From Candidatus Fermentibacterota bacterium (GTDB taxonomy: Bacteria > Fermentibacterota > Fermentibacteria > Fermentibacterales > Fermentibacteraceae): 64,000 nt of DNA. A program made the position numbers and the translations under genes. A model generated the notes under the pieces. It worked only from the letters and a program-made list of their open reading frames with translations. It was not told the DNA's origin and did no database searches. Below, one piece after another: positions 17,107 to 25,786 of the stretch. The DNA lies in NCBI GenBank assembly GCA_002748705.1, contig PDSZ01000035.1, positions 6,973 to 70,972 on the forward strand, given 5' to 3'. Position 1 is the stretch's first letter, and every line of letters begins with the position of its first letter.

Positions 17107-18045
17107 ATGATAGTTCATCTGAAGGGCAGTTACGAACCTGACAGCATCAGAACGCTTGAAAAACTCACAGAAGGCAGAATAGATGTGAAGGGAGGAGAAA
17201 ACAGCACAGTTCTTGTTGCAGGTATATTAACCGCTGAGTTTGCTGCTTCCTTTCCCCTTCTGAAACATGTGGTTATTCCGTACGCCGGTGTTTCCCGAAC
17301 CACACTTGATACGGTGAGACAGTTGTCCGGTGTTACCCTGCACAACATTCACCACAATGCTGCAGCAGCATCTGAGATGGCCATAACACTTATGCTTGCT
17401 GCGGTTAAGCAGATAATTCCCGCAGACAGCGCCATGAGAAAAGATGACTGGAGCACCAGATATTTTCCTTCAGGTAAACTTGTGGAAGACAGCTCTGTTA
17501 CAGTGCTGGGCCAGGGTGCGGTAGGCAGCAGGGTAGGGAACATCTGCAGGGGCATGGGAGCTTCAGTCACATGCTTGAAAAGAACTCCTTCAGAGGATTG
17601 CAGAGGTATAGAAGACCTGCATGAAATACTTCCGAAAACAGACATTCTCTGCATTTGCGTACCCCTCACCGATGAAACAAGGGGTTTGATCGGTGCAAGA
17701 GAGCTTGAGCTTCTTCCCAGGGGAGCTGTTCTCGTAAACACAGCCAGAGGAGAGGTGGTTCAGGAGGAACCGCTGTTCAGAAGCCTTGAGTCCGGTCATC
17801 TTGGCGGCGCCGGTCTGGATGTGTGGTACAACTATCCGAAAAGCAGAAAAGAGAGTTCCGGCACAAATCCTTCCGCCTTTGATTTCAGCAGTCTTCCCAA
17901 TGTTGTAATGAGCCCCCACAGGGGCGGCGCTCTTGGTATGAAGGAACTGGAGAGGCGAAGGATTGAGCATCTGGCCTGTATTCTCAATGCACTGGCAGAA
18001 CAGGACACCTCCAGAGGCCGTGTAAACATCTCCCGGGGCTACTGA
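17107..18045 (+). CDS. D-isomer-specific 2-hydroxyacid dehydrogenase
   Basis: This 312-residue NAD(P)-dependent enzyme reduces 2-ketoacids or oxidises 2-hydroxyacids. The Rossmann loop VLGQGAVGSRVG is near residue 140. The substrate arginine is in NTARGEVV, the acid in the EEPLF region, and the catalytic histidine in MSPHRGG near residue 280. AAAGGAG precedes ATG 17107; an upstream in-frame extension has no homology. The physiological substrate (glycerate, lactate, phosphonate and others) cannot be read from sequence. Confidence 0.82.
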   Translation: MIVHLKGSYEPDSIRTLEKLTEGRIDVKGGENSTVLVAGILTAEFAASFPLLKHVVIPYAGVSRTTLDTVRQLSGVTLHNIHHNAAAASEMAITLMLAAVKQIIPADSAMRKDDWSTRYFPSGKLVEDSSVTVLGQGAVGSRVGNICRGMGASVTCLKRTPSEDCRGIEDLHEILPKTDILCICVPLTDETRGLIGARELELLPRGAVLVNTARGEVVQEEPLFRSLESGHLGGAGLDVWYNYPKSRKESSGTNPSAFDFSSLPNVVMSPHRGGALGMKELERRRIEHLACILNALAEQDTSRGRVNISRGY

Positions 18046-18716
18046 AGCAGTTCCATGGAAGTGTTCCGCTGTATGGGCAGTGGATTTTTTCCCTTTCAAG
18101 CCTGTCCGGAATATGTTTTCCGTGCTGGAATAAGCCCTCAAGTGAGTAGAATTGAGTTTATCAAGTTCACTCACAAAAACTGAAATGCGTACCGAATGCT
18201 ATTTGCTGCGTATTCTATCAGCCTTTTCAACGATTCCCGGGGTCTTATTTCCAGAGACTGGCAAACAAGCACCACAGAGTAATTCCAGGGGATTCTCTTC
18301 CTGCAATCAGTTCGTTTCCATGTTGTTCTGCGGCCTGGGCCGCTTTACCTGCAGAGAGTCAATCGACTGGTTGCAGTTACATCCGGCTCTCCACCGATAG
18401 AACCTGTTACGGAACAGCTGCAACCGGAGCTTTGATTTCTGGCAGGCTTCAGTTCCAGACTTACAGAAATGCCTCAAGGACCGGTCTGGAAAGATTGAAT
18501 GCTCTGACTTGTCAGCCTGTCACACAGGCAGATGGGGTTTTGCGTTATTATAGATACCTGCCTGGACTGCTCCTTTTTCAGGCTGTGCAGAGGTGGTTGC
18601 AGAGCTATGTCACTCAGAATAGCCGGTAATATCTATGGCTGTCCAGGTGATCAATATTGTGGGAACAAGAGTTATTTTTGATCGTATCATCAAGACAACA
18701 GTACAAGGGGGCATAA
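18046..18716. other. Gene-free stretch
   Basis: I see no convincing reading frame on either strand and no recognisable remnant in this 671-base stretch. Its GC content falls toward the right, where the AT-richer lipoprotein gene begins. Confidence 0.5.
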
Positions 18717-19853
18717 GTGACTATTAATATAATAATATTATGTATATTAATATGTATAATGTGTATTTTATCATGCAATGAACCTGCGCCTTCGCAAGAT
18801 GCTTATTATTGGAATCAGGATTCAATATCCTTTCAGGATACTGTCAGCAAATGGAAAGCCTTTGCTGAGTCCTCTTCTGAAGGACTCTGGGAGAATGATG
18901 AGTCGCATTTTGTTTCTATGGAATGGGTTGCAGTTTATGGAGGGGAGGAAGACATTGAGCCTGCATTTTTCACTGCCGACTACTTCACTGTATCAGGCGA
19001 CTCTCTTTTCGTCTCAGACGATCCAGGGCAGAGATTAGTATGTTTGACACTGGATGGAGTGTTGAGATGGCGGGCAGGGGGCCTGGGTGAAGGTCCCGGA
19101 TACTTTCTCGGTATTGGTAGAGCAGCTGTTAGTGGAGAAATAGTTGCAGTGTGCAACAATGCGGCTTGTGCAATTGATCTGTATTCTCGTAATGGAGAAT
19201 ATCTGAGAAGACTATCACCGGTAGCATCGCCACAAGATGTTGAGTTCTTATCAGATACATCATTAATAGTGTTTTCTAAGTCAGAGCCCGGGGGCGATTG
19301 CCATATTATGTCAATTGCTGACGGCTCTATTGAGTGCTCATTTGGAGACGGGCAATGGCAAATTGTGGAAAGAAATCGCTCTCCAAGAGATTTAAATGGT
19401 ATAGTGTCGTTAGAAAGGTGTAGAGTAGCATATATTTCACAATTTGAGCATAAATTGATTATATACGATTTAGATACACATGAACTAATATATAGAGGGG
19501 CTAGAGAATTACCATCTGCTACTCATCCGCCTGCTGATATGATCGAAAATGATGGGACCAGAAGAGGTCTTCTTTTCCCTGTACCTGGTGTTGTATTTGA
19601 GGGACCGGAAGGAATGGTGAACATAACGATACCCAAATACATGAATGATGGAGAACTTCTCCATGATGCCGGCCCTTACGATTTTGCTCCGGTGACTATT
19701 GTTGACCGATATGATTGGGATGGCATGTATCTTGATAGTTACTGCGTTCCTGAGTCAATACTTACTGATATGTATTACTCAGCTGAATACGGCATAATTG
19801 CACGGCAAGGTGGTTCTGAGGTAATTCATCGTTTTCAACTCACCAGTCAGTAA
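18717..19853 (+). CDS. Lipoprotein with 6-bladed beta-propeller-like repeats
   Basis: A 378-residue protein. The very hydrophobic signal peptide ends in a lipobox (CILSCNEP, lipidated cysteine at residue ~20), so the mature protein should be anchored to a membrane outside the cytoplasm. The body has propeller-like strands (SGDSLFVSDDPGQRLVCL, then GEGPGYFLGIG), as in the 6-bladed propeller lipoproteins common in FCB bacteria. Start is GTG 18717 behind AAGGGGG. Codon use is richer in ATA, AAT and TTA than in neighbouring genes, which suggests later acquisition. Function unknown. Confidence 0.7.
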   Translation: MTINIIILCILICIMCILSCNEPAPSQDAYYWNQDSISFQDTVSKWKAFAESSSEGLWENDESHFVSMEWVAVYGGEEDIEPAFFTADYFTVSGDSLFVSDDPGQRLVCLTLDGVLRWRAGGLGEGPGYFLGIGRAAVSGEIVAVCNNAACAIDLYSRNGEYLRRLSPVASPQDVEFLSDTSLIVFSKSEPGGDCHIMSIADGSIECSFGDGQWQIVERNRSPRDLNGIVSLERCRVAYISQFEHKLIIYDLDTHELIYRGARELPSATHPPADMIENDGTRRGLLFPVPGVVFEGPEGMVNITIPKYMNDGELLHDAGPYDFAPVTIVDRYDWDGMYLDSYCVPESILTDMYYSAEYGIIARQGGSEVIHRFQLTSQ

Positions 19854-20095
19854 TATATGTCACCTGAATTGAGCGACTATCTCGCAGCCTGCCTTTCTCA
19901 GGCCAGGACTGCCTGATTTCAACCCTGGAATTATTCTGCAGTTCATCGAAACAGGAAATAATGAAACCGGTACCGTCAGTGATAAACATCTGTTTGATAA
20001 TAAAGACGATTCTCTGCCCTTTCCTGCTGTAGTTTATCCCAGGGAGACAACATGGTTATAAGACTGTTTGCCCACTGTGGTCGGGAGCAATATGC

Positions 20096-20240
20096 TTTAA
20101 TGGAACAGGCCGTTTTTTCTGATACTGCCGATAAGATCTTCTGTAGAATGAAGAATGTTGATACTGTGGATACATCCTGTGAAAAGGGTCAGTCCCGCTC
20201 TTGATGCAAGTGTGTCTCCGGTTGTCTCAATGCCTTGAAT
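20096..20240 (-). pseudogene. Transposase N-terminal remnant
   Basis: The minus strand reads IETTGDTLASRAGLTLFTGC and then SIRKNGLFH before a stop. The pattern (e.tde.LtsraGL.lf...l..igil.....fgsirk) is that of the N-terminus of IS4/IS1380-type DDE transposases. Only ~48 codons survive, with no catalytic residues. It is not the same sequence as the IS1380-family copy at the right end of the window. Confidence 0.4.
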
Positions 20241-20468
20241 GGGCTTGCGTATTCCTGAGAATCTGGGATATTGGCCATGGAGCGCCTTTCACTTGTCAAG
20301 TGAGTATTATGTTGCCAGTATCATGTTCTATATACCCAACAATAACAACAAGTTAGCGCTGTTTCGAGTCTGGTTTTTCCCCTTGTATCTCTCGCACCTG
20401 TATAATATACCTGTTGTATTATTACAGACGCTCTCTTGCTTGCTGCAGACAAGGCTGTCAAAGCGAAA

Positions 20469-20528
20469 GATGGAGAAACCTTTCAGGGGGCTGCAGACAC
20501 ATCTTTCTCAGTAAAGGTTTTCTCCATC
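20469..20528. repeat. Imperfect inverted repeat in the tldD leader
   Basis: GATGGAGAAACCTTT (20469-20483) is complementary to AAAGGTTTTCTCCATC (20513-20528), a 15-pair stem with a one-base bulge and a 29-base loop. The right arm ends 34 bases before the tldD start. It may be an RNA hairpin in the leader, or the ends of a lost mobile element whose transposase remnant lies just upstream. No T-run follows, so it is not a typical terminator. Confidence 0.5.
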
Positions 20529-20562
20529 ACAGACTAATGCTGCTGCTACAGTTAGGAAAACA

Positions 20563-21942
20563 ATGAACAAAATTGAACTAAAAGGTTACAGGGACCTGTT
20601 CAAAGGCTACACTGAACTTCGTGTTCAGGAAAACCGTAATATCAGAATATTTGCTGTTAACGGCACTGTAATGGGTAACAGCCGTACCTCTGAAAGCGGT
20701 GTTTCCGCAAGATGCTGGAAGAATGGTTCCTGGGGGTTCTCATCAAGTCCTGAAATGAATGATGCTGCCCTTAAGCAGGTTATTGCCTCCGCTTCATATA
20801 ACGCTTCCTTTCTTGACAGCAAGACAGGAAAGGGGCTTGGGAGTCTCCCTTCTGTGAGCCGCTCTGCCGAGAGCGATTTTTCTTTTAAGGGAACTCCTCC
20901 CTCACAGAAGCAGCTTATTGATTTCGTGATGAAAATTGATGGCTTTATAGAGAAAAACTATTCAAAACTGATTTCCAGAACCGTTGTCCTCAGCGCTCTG
21001 GACATGGAGAAACAGATAATAACATCCACAGGGTCAGAGGCCTGGTCTATGACTCCCAGAAGTCTGATTTACATAATACTGTCAGCAGAGAGTTCTTCAG
21101 GGCCAGTGGAACTCAGTGAGGCCATCGGAGGACTTGGGCAGACCGGTGAATTGCTTAAGGATTCAACGGATTTCAGAGTGAAGCTTGATGTTCTTTACGA
21201 ACATCTGATGAAGAAAGCCGAAGGAGTCCACGCTGAATCTGGAATTGCTGATGTAATTCTGGACGCAGACCTTGCAGGAATCCTTTCTCACGAGGCAATC
21301 GGGCACACAACTGAGGCAGATTTGGTCAAAGGCGGCTCTGTTGCAGGCGATTACATGGGAGAGAAGGTAGCCAGTGAACTGGTCACTCTTGTGGACTATG
21401 CCAGTACAGCCCACGGAAAGACATGTCCTGTTCCTGTCTATGTTGACGATGAGGGAACTCCTGCAAGAGATGCAGTAATCATCAAGGATGGAGTTCTTAA
21501 GAGTTACATGCACAACAGGGAATCCGCAATGGAATTCGGCGTTGAACCCACTGGTAACGCTAGAGGTTACAGGTTCAGTGATGAACCGCTTATTCGTATG
21601 AGGAACACCGCCATAGTTCCCGGTTCCAGCAGCCTGCAGGAGATGATATCCTCAGTAGAAGACGGCTACTACCTTATCAAGTCCAGCAATGGCCAGGCAG
21701 ATTCAACAAGCGAGTTTATGTTTGGTGTAACAATGGGTTATGAGATTAAGAAAGGTAAACTGGGAAGGGCTTTGAAGGACATGACAATCTCCGGCATAGC
21801 CTTTGATGTTCTTAAAACCGTTACTGCTGTTTCCAGTGACATGAAGTGGGATTGTTCAGGAATGTGCGGCAAGAAGCAGCCTATTCCTGTGGGAATGGGC
21901 GGACCTGCAATCAAATGCAGAGTTAACATAGGAGGCAAATGA
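20563..21942 (+). CDS. tldD: TldD metalloprotease subunit
   Basis: This is a cytoplasmic zinc protease subunit that forms a heterodimer with TldE/PmbA and degrades unfolded peptides or matures modified peptides such as microcins. At 459 residues it matches the family. The zinc motif HEAIGH (HExxxH) is at about residue 244, followed by the family's GxxxxRxYRFsd-like segment (NARGYRFSDEPLIRM). A C-terminal cysteine-containing CSGMCGKKQPIPVGMG motif is also typical. AGGAAAAC precedes the ATG. Its stop overlaps the tldE start by 4 bases. Confidence 0.93.
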   Translation: MNKIELKGYRDLFKGYTELRVQENRNIRIFAVNGTVMGNSRTSESGVSARCWKNGSWGFSSSPEMNDAALKQVIASASYNASFLDSKTGKGLGSLPSVSRSAESDFSFKGTPPSQKQLIDFVMKIDGFIEKNYSKLISRTVVLSALDMEKQIITSTGSEAWSMTPRSLIYIILSAESSSGPVELSEAIGGLGQTGELLKDSTDFRVKLDVLYEHLMKKAEGVHAESGIADVILDADLAGILSHEAIGHTTEADLVKGGSVAGDYMGEKVASELVTLVDYASTAHGKTCPVPVYVDDEGTPARDAVIIKDGVLKSYMHNRESAMEFGVEPTGNARGYRFSDEPLIRMRNTAIVPGSSSLQEMISSVEDGYYLIKSSNGQADSTSEFMFGVTMGYEIKKGKLGRALKDMTISGIAFDVLKTVTAVSSDMKWDCSGMCGKKQPIPVGMGGPAIKCRVNIGGK

Positions 21943-23237
21943 TGACCGGAAAACTGCAAATGCCTTCAAAATGCGTTGATCTTCTCATAAGAGCCGGTAT
22001 GGATAAAGCTCAGGCAAATGTGCTCCTTACACGAAAGACAGAACTGAACATTGATACCGGTCAGCTTTCACTTATGAGAACCACAGATGATGTGAGCCTG
22101 AGCCTTACCGGTATCAGGAATAACCGCAGGGGTACAACTGTCATCAACAAAACAGATGACGATGCGGCGGTTATGGCTGTTGAACAGGTCGTGAACCTTT
22201 CCGATGCCGGAGAATCTGACCCTGCAGTGGATATCTCTCCCTTTCAGCCTGGAGAAAACTTTTCCAGGGGGCCGGAAGAACCAAATCTGGATTTGATGTT
22301 CTCAAGGTTGAACAGTTTTGCGCACAGTGTACAGGAAAGGTATCCAACCCTGATTCTGGAGCAGGCTGTTCTGGATCACACTGAAAAAAAACGGGCTTTC
22401 GCCAACTCTAACGGTGTAAGGTTTTCCTCCCGAAGAGGTCAGTACAATTTCACGGTAATGTTTACCTGCAAGGACGGCGGCAAAACTTCCTCTTTCAACT
22501 ATTCTATGGTCTCCATGGAGGACATGGAAAAGGAACTCTGCGAACTGGGTGCAATTGATACTCTTATGAAGCAGTCCGTTGAGCAGGTGTCCACCGCCGT
22601 TCTGCCGGAAGCCTTTGTGGGTGATATTATCGTTACACCGGATTGTCTCGGTGATTTTCTCGGTACTGTAACAGGATACCTTGGCGATTATTCTCTGATT
22701 ACCGGTACATCAATCTACAAGGACTCTCTGGGCAGTAAGATAGCAGACAGCAGGTTAACCCTCAGGTCCATGCCTGTCAGTTCCCGGCTTGCTGGAGGTT
22801 ACTTCTTTACCGGTGACGGTTTCAAGGCTGAGAACAGTACTATAATTGAAAACGGTGTTCTGAAGTCTTTCCTTCTCAGCCTCTACGGTTCAAGAAAGAC
22901 AGGCGGCAAGAGAGCTGCAAACTCAGGTTCATTCTATGTGGTCGATCCTGGTGACAAAGCCTTTGATGATATGGTCAAGTCTGTTGACCGGGGTCTTCTT
23001 CTCTGCAGGTTCTCAGGGGGGGCACCCTCAAGCAGCGGTGACTTCTCAGGAGTTGCCAAGAACAGCTACTACATAGAGAACGGTGCGGTGAAGTACCCGG
23101 TTTCCGAGACCATGGTTGCAGGAAACATCAGAGAGATGCTGACCAATGTAAAAAGTATTTCCCGTGAAAGAGTGAACAACGGCTACTCCATCTATCCCTG
23201 GATAGCCTTCTCAGGAATTACTGTAAGCGGAAAATAG
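21939..23237 (+). CDS. pmbA: TldE/PmbA, partner of TldD
   Basis: This 432-residue non-catalytic partner of TldD lacks the HExxxH zinc site and has the usual PmbA pattern: the GNR-like NNRRGTTVINKT region near residue 65, SRRGQYNFTVMFTCKDG near residue 165, and the end GNIREMLTNVKSISRE with WIAFSGITVSGK. It is translationally coupled to tldD by an ATGA overlap; ATG 21942 is an equally possible start. No precursor peptide gene is visible nearby. Confidence 0.92.
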   Translation: MMTGKLQMPSKCVDLLIRAGMDKAQANVLLTRKTELNIDTGQLSLMRTTDDVSLSLTGIRNNRRGTTVINKTDDDAAVMAVEQVVNLSDAGESDPAVDISPFQPGENFSRGPEEPNLDLMFSRLNSFAHSVQERYPTLILEQAVLDHTEKKRAFANSNGVRFSSRRGQYNFTVMFTCKDGGKTSSFNYSMVSMEDMEKELCELGAIDTLMKQSVEQVSTAVLPEAFVGDIIVTPDCLGDFLGTVTGYLGDYSLITGTSIYKDSLGSKIADSRLTLRSMPVSSRLAGGYFFTGDGFKAENSTIIENGVLKSFLLSLYGSRKTGGKRAANSGSFYVVDPGDKAFDDMVKSVDRGLLLCRFSGGAPSSSGDFSGVAKNSYYIENGAVKYPVSETMVAGNIREMLTNVKSISRERVNNGYSIYPWIAFSGITVSGK

Positions 23238-23647
23238 AACAAACTCCCGGGGCATCAACGGAGGCGCTGACCCAATAGCGGAAGGCTTCAGCTTTGATAC
23301 CGTCCCGGCTGTTCCTGCTGAGAGCGCTTCCGCCTGCGGAATCTGCGTGGAACACACGAGAAGGGTTGAAGAGCAGGAAGGTTGATAGGGCTGCTGTTTT
23401 CGAAACTGCAGAGCCATTCTTTTAAGTCATTTGATTGCTTAGCTCAGCTTATATAAATGACTATTCAGCCTTATTCGCAGCATGAATACTGTCGCCGTGA
23501 AGCCATGAAACTGTTCTGTTTTGAGTACCGTTGGCATGACCACTAAGGCATTTGGTCATTATGATAGATTTGACAGCTGCAGCGCCTCTCCCGGGCCGAG
23601 CCTGTATAGTTTGAACAGAGTGTGTATTGTTCCGGAAGGTAAAGAGT

Positions 23648-24022
23648 TTGATAAGAGGAATAGGAATTGGTTTGATTGAAGTTGCCCGATTCAGGGAGAA
23701 ACTGTCTGATGCGTATATTGCAGAGGTCTTTCTTCCATCTGAGATAGAATACTGCCGTTCTCAGGTAAGGTACTGGGAAAACTTTGCAGCCAGATATGCT
23801 GCCAGGAAGGCCGCTTTCAAGGCCATCGGAGAGAGATTACCATTCCAGAAAAAGTTTTGTGAAGTGGAAGTTGTAAGAGATAAAGATACAGGAGCAGTAA
23901 CTCTCAAGCTCCACGGAGAGACAGAAAGAGCTGCTGCCGAAAGGGGTATTCGCAAACTTCACCTTTCTCTTTCCCATACCGGAGAATCTGCCGTTGCACT
24001 TGTGGTGGCTGAAGGGGATTAA
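23648..24022 (+). CDS. AcpS-family protein with both metal-ligand positions changed
   Basis: At about 124 residues from TTG 23648 (GGAAGG upstream; an in-frame TTG at 23627 is possible) it has the size and overall pattern of holo-ACP synthase, which attaches phosphopantetheine to acyl carrier protein. The opening GIGIGLIEVARF matches GxGtDIVEIaRi but has glycine where the Mg-binding aspartate belongs. ARYAARKAAFKAIG matches RFAaKEAfsKAlG but has lysine where the Mg-binding glutamate belongs. LSLSHTGESAVALVV is kept. Either it is a dead or repurposed paralogue, or the gene is decaying. No fatty-acid genes are nearby. Confidence 0.7.
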   Translation: MIRGIGIGLIEVARFREKLSDAYIAEVFLPSEIEYCRSQVRYWENFAARYAARKAAFKAIGERLPFQKKFCEVEVVRDKDTGAVTLKLHGETERAAAERGIRKLHLSLSHTGESAVALVVAEGD

Positions 24023-24433
24023 TGAAAGTCTGTCTCTCCAGGCAAGGATTTGATTTGCTGAACTGTTAACCTTTCATTGAGCTTCAAGACAACAGCTTCT
24101 GTAAACCGGTGTTCTGGAAAGGTCAACAATTCTTAACAGTTTCTAATCTGCTTTAAAGGTGACTTGGCAATACAGCAGAGAAGAGTTGGACAGTGCCGGT
24201 CAGGCTGATTGTGAACAATGAACAGAAGTAAACTGGTTGGTATGCCGGAAAGAATAAGCAGAGCTTAGTGCTGAGTCTTCAACCATTTACAGCGCAACAT
24301 GATAATAGTATATTAAGGTTTTGTAAGTGCGCACTAACCTCTTTGATCCCGAAGTAAAAGATGTTCCTGAAAACCGTTAAATACCTCTTGCTGAACCGAT
24401 GAGTTTTGTAAGTGTAATGAAAGGTTTTATCTG
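24023..24433. other. Gene-free stretch before the FmdE-like gene
   Basis: These 411 bases contain no supported reading frame. The short string TTTTGTAAGTG occurs twice (near 24321 and 24404) upstream of the FmdE-like gene, which could be a repeated operator or chance. Confidence 0.4.
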
Positions 24434-24955
24434 ATGAATTACAAAGAGATACTGAAGTTTCACGGTCATGAGTGTCCTGGAGTTGCTATTGGATATCGTA
24501 TGGCATCAGCCGCCCTTGGCGCCCTTTCAAAGATAAGGGCTGAGGATGAGGAGATAGTGGCTATTGTTGAGAACGATGCCTGCGGAGTGGATGCTTTGCA
24601 GTGCCTTACAGGATGCACTTTTGGAAAGGGAAATCTGATATTCAGGGATTACGGCAAGCATGTGTATACCCTTTATTCAAGAGAGTCCGGCAAGGGTATC
24701 AGAGTTTCTTTCCATGACAGCAGAGTACCCTCAGGTGTGCGGGAAAACCGGAAAGAGTTTACAAGGTGGCTCCTTGAGGCACCAGGTGAAGAAATGCTTT
24801 CACTTGAGGAAGTTGCCATATCTGAACCTCCTCGTGCAGTTATAAGAAGCACTGTCAGGTGTTCCATCTGCGGCGAGGGTGTTATGGAATCCCGAATAAA
24901 GAGGGAAAACGGGCTGAACATCTGTATTCCCTGCAGTCTTGAAAGAAATCTGTAA
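24434..24955 (+). CDS. FmdE-family protein with C-terminal zinc ribbon
   Basis: This 173-residue protein carries the FmdE domain found as an add-on of formylmethanofuran dehydrogenase and, in bacteria, often as a stand-alone protein near molybdenum or metal transport genes. The signature FHGHECPGVAIGYRM is at residues ~8-22, and VENDACGVDALQCLTGCTFG supplies conserved cysteines. A C-terminal ribbon has CSICGEG and CIPC pairs. Its role in bacteria is not settled; metal or pterin handling is inferred. The decayed XdhC gene elsewhere in the window makes a molybdenum link interesting but unproven. Confidence 0.75.
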   Translation: MNYKEILKFHGHECPGVAIGYRMASAALGALSKIRAEDEEIVAIVENDACGVDALQCLTGCTFGKGNLIFRDYGKHVYTLYSRESGKGIRVSFHDSRVPSGVRENRKEFTRWLLEAPGEEMLSLEEVAISEPPRAVIRSTVRCSICGEGVMESRIKRENGLNICIPCSLERNL

Positions 24956-25116
24956 GCAGTTTTATGTAAATTTAAGGTGATTACTATGGTTACCTTCTGA
25001 CAGCTTCGCAGTGGTCAGGTTATGGTATTTCCTGAGTTCCATGCTTATACTCCAAATGCAGTATGAAACCTGACTGCTGTCTGTCGGGTTTTGAACTAAA
25101 TGATTGGAGCTGAATT

Positions 25117-25578
25117 ATGCTGTCATTTGCTATTGGTCTTGCTCTTATCTCTTTAGCCGATTCATCGGAGCAGGGTTTGAGAACTGTTCAGGTTTTTCAC
25201 AAGAACATGCCTCCTTCGCTTCAAACTCTTGAGCAGGTGGAAGCTGTTCTTGCAGAGTTCCAGGAGGAGTACCAGATAACCTATCATGTGATTACAGACA
25301 CAGCTTCAGAGGAGCTTATAAGCCTCTATGGTCTGCCTGATACCCATTTCCCCTTTGCTGTGGTGGTAAACGGCCACTTCTCCGCACTCATTGACGGAGC
25401 AGAGGCAGATTTTGTTCACTTCCCGCTTTTCATGCACGGCATTGGCAGACATGAGGGCAACTGGTCCCTTGAGCAGCTCAGAATGGTACTTGAAGACAAC
25501 AGTCTGCTCCTTGAGGAGAATGTGCTTCCTGTGATAGAAGATGACTCATGTGGGTGCGAGACAGAGTGCGCTGAATAG
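25117..25578 (+). CDS. Exported small protein of possible thioredoxin-like fold
   Basis: This 153-residue protein has a short hydrophobic leader (LSFAIGLALISLADS) behind a GGAG site. The body alternates strand and helix as in thioredoxin-like proteins (TVQVFHKNMPPSL, EFQEEYQITYHVI, FPFAVVVNGHFSAL), but has no N-terminal CxxC. Instead the very end carries DDSCGCETECAE, a cluster of cysteines that could bind metal or be lipid- or disulfide-linked. I do not recognise a family. It stands alone between the FmdE-like and metallo-hydrolase genes. Confidence 0.6.
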   Translation: MLSFAIGLALISLADSSEQGLRTVQVFHKNMPPSLQTLEQVEAVLAEFQEEYQITYHVITDTASEELISLYGLPDTHFPFAVVVNGHFSALIDGAEADFVHFPLFMHGIGRHEGNWSLEQLRMVLEDNSLLLEENVLPVIEDDSCGCETECAE

Positions 25579-25661
25579 GGAAGTGTTCTTATCAGTCAAT
25601 GACTTTTCCGGAACAGGGATATCCTTGTGTGAGAGCTGCATTTTTTTACTGTTGAAAAACT

Positions 25662-25765
25662 GAGGTAAAACAGCCTGAAATATTCAGCCTCATAACAGGG
25701 ACGAGTTCCAGATGGTGAGGACAAGCCAAGGTAAAGCAGCCTGAAATACTCAGCTTCATAACAGG
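25662..25765. repeat. Imperfect 38-base direct repeat pair upstream of a metallo-hydrolase
   Basis: GAGGTAAAACAGCCTGAAATATTCAGCCTCATAACAGG (25662-25699, split here only for reference) recurs at 25728-25765 with about five mismatches, offset 66 bases. Each copy contains a CTGAAATA-TTCAG dyad core. The second copy ends 21 bases before the next start codon, so the pair may be operator sites. Confidence 0.6.
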
Positions 25766-25786
25766 TGTTCTTTCAGGAGGAATCAT

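Larger units (their letters stand above)
19854..20562. other. Gene-free stretch with IS debris and a long hairpin
   Basis: This 709-base gap before tldD holds a transposase-like remnant on the minus strand (20096-20240), listed separately, and an imperfect inverted repeat at 20469-20528. The first 200 bases contain a short plus-strand open piece (GIILQFIETGNNETGT) that I could not assign. Confidence 0.5.

Noticed and set aside
20383..20406. TATAAT at 20401 with TTGTAT upstream as a tldD promoter
   Set aside because: The spacing is only about 12 bases and the -35 match is weak.
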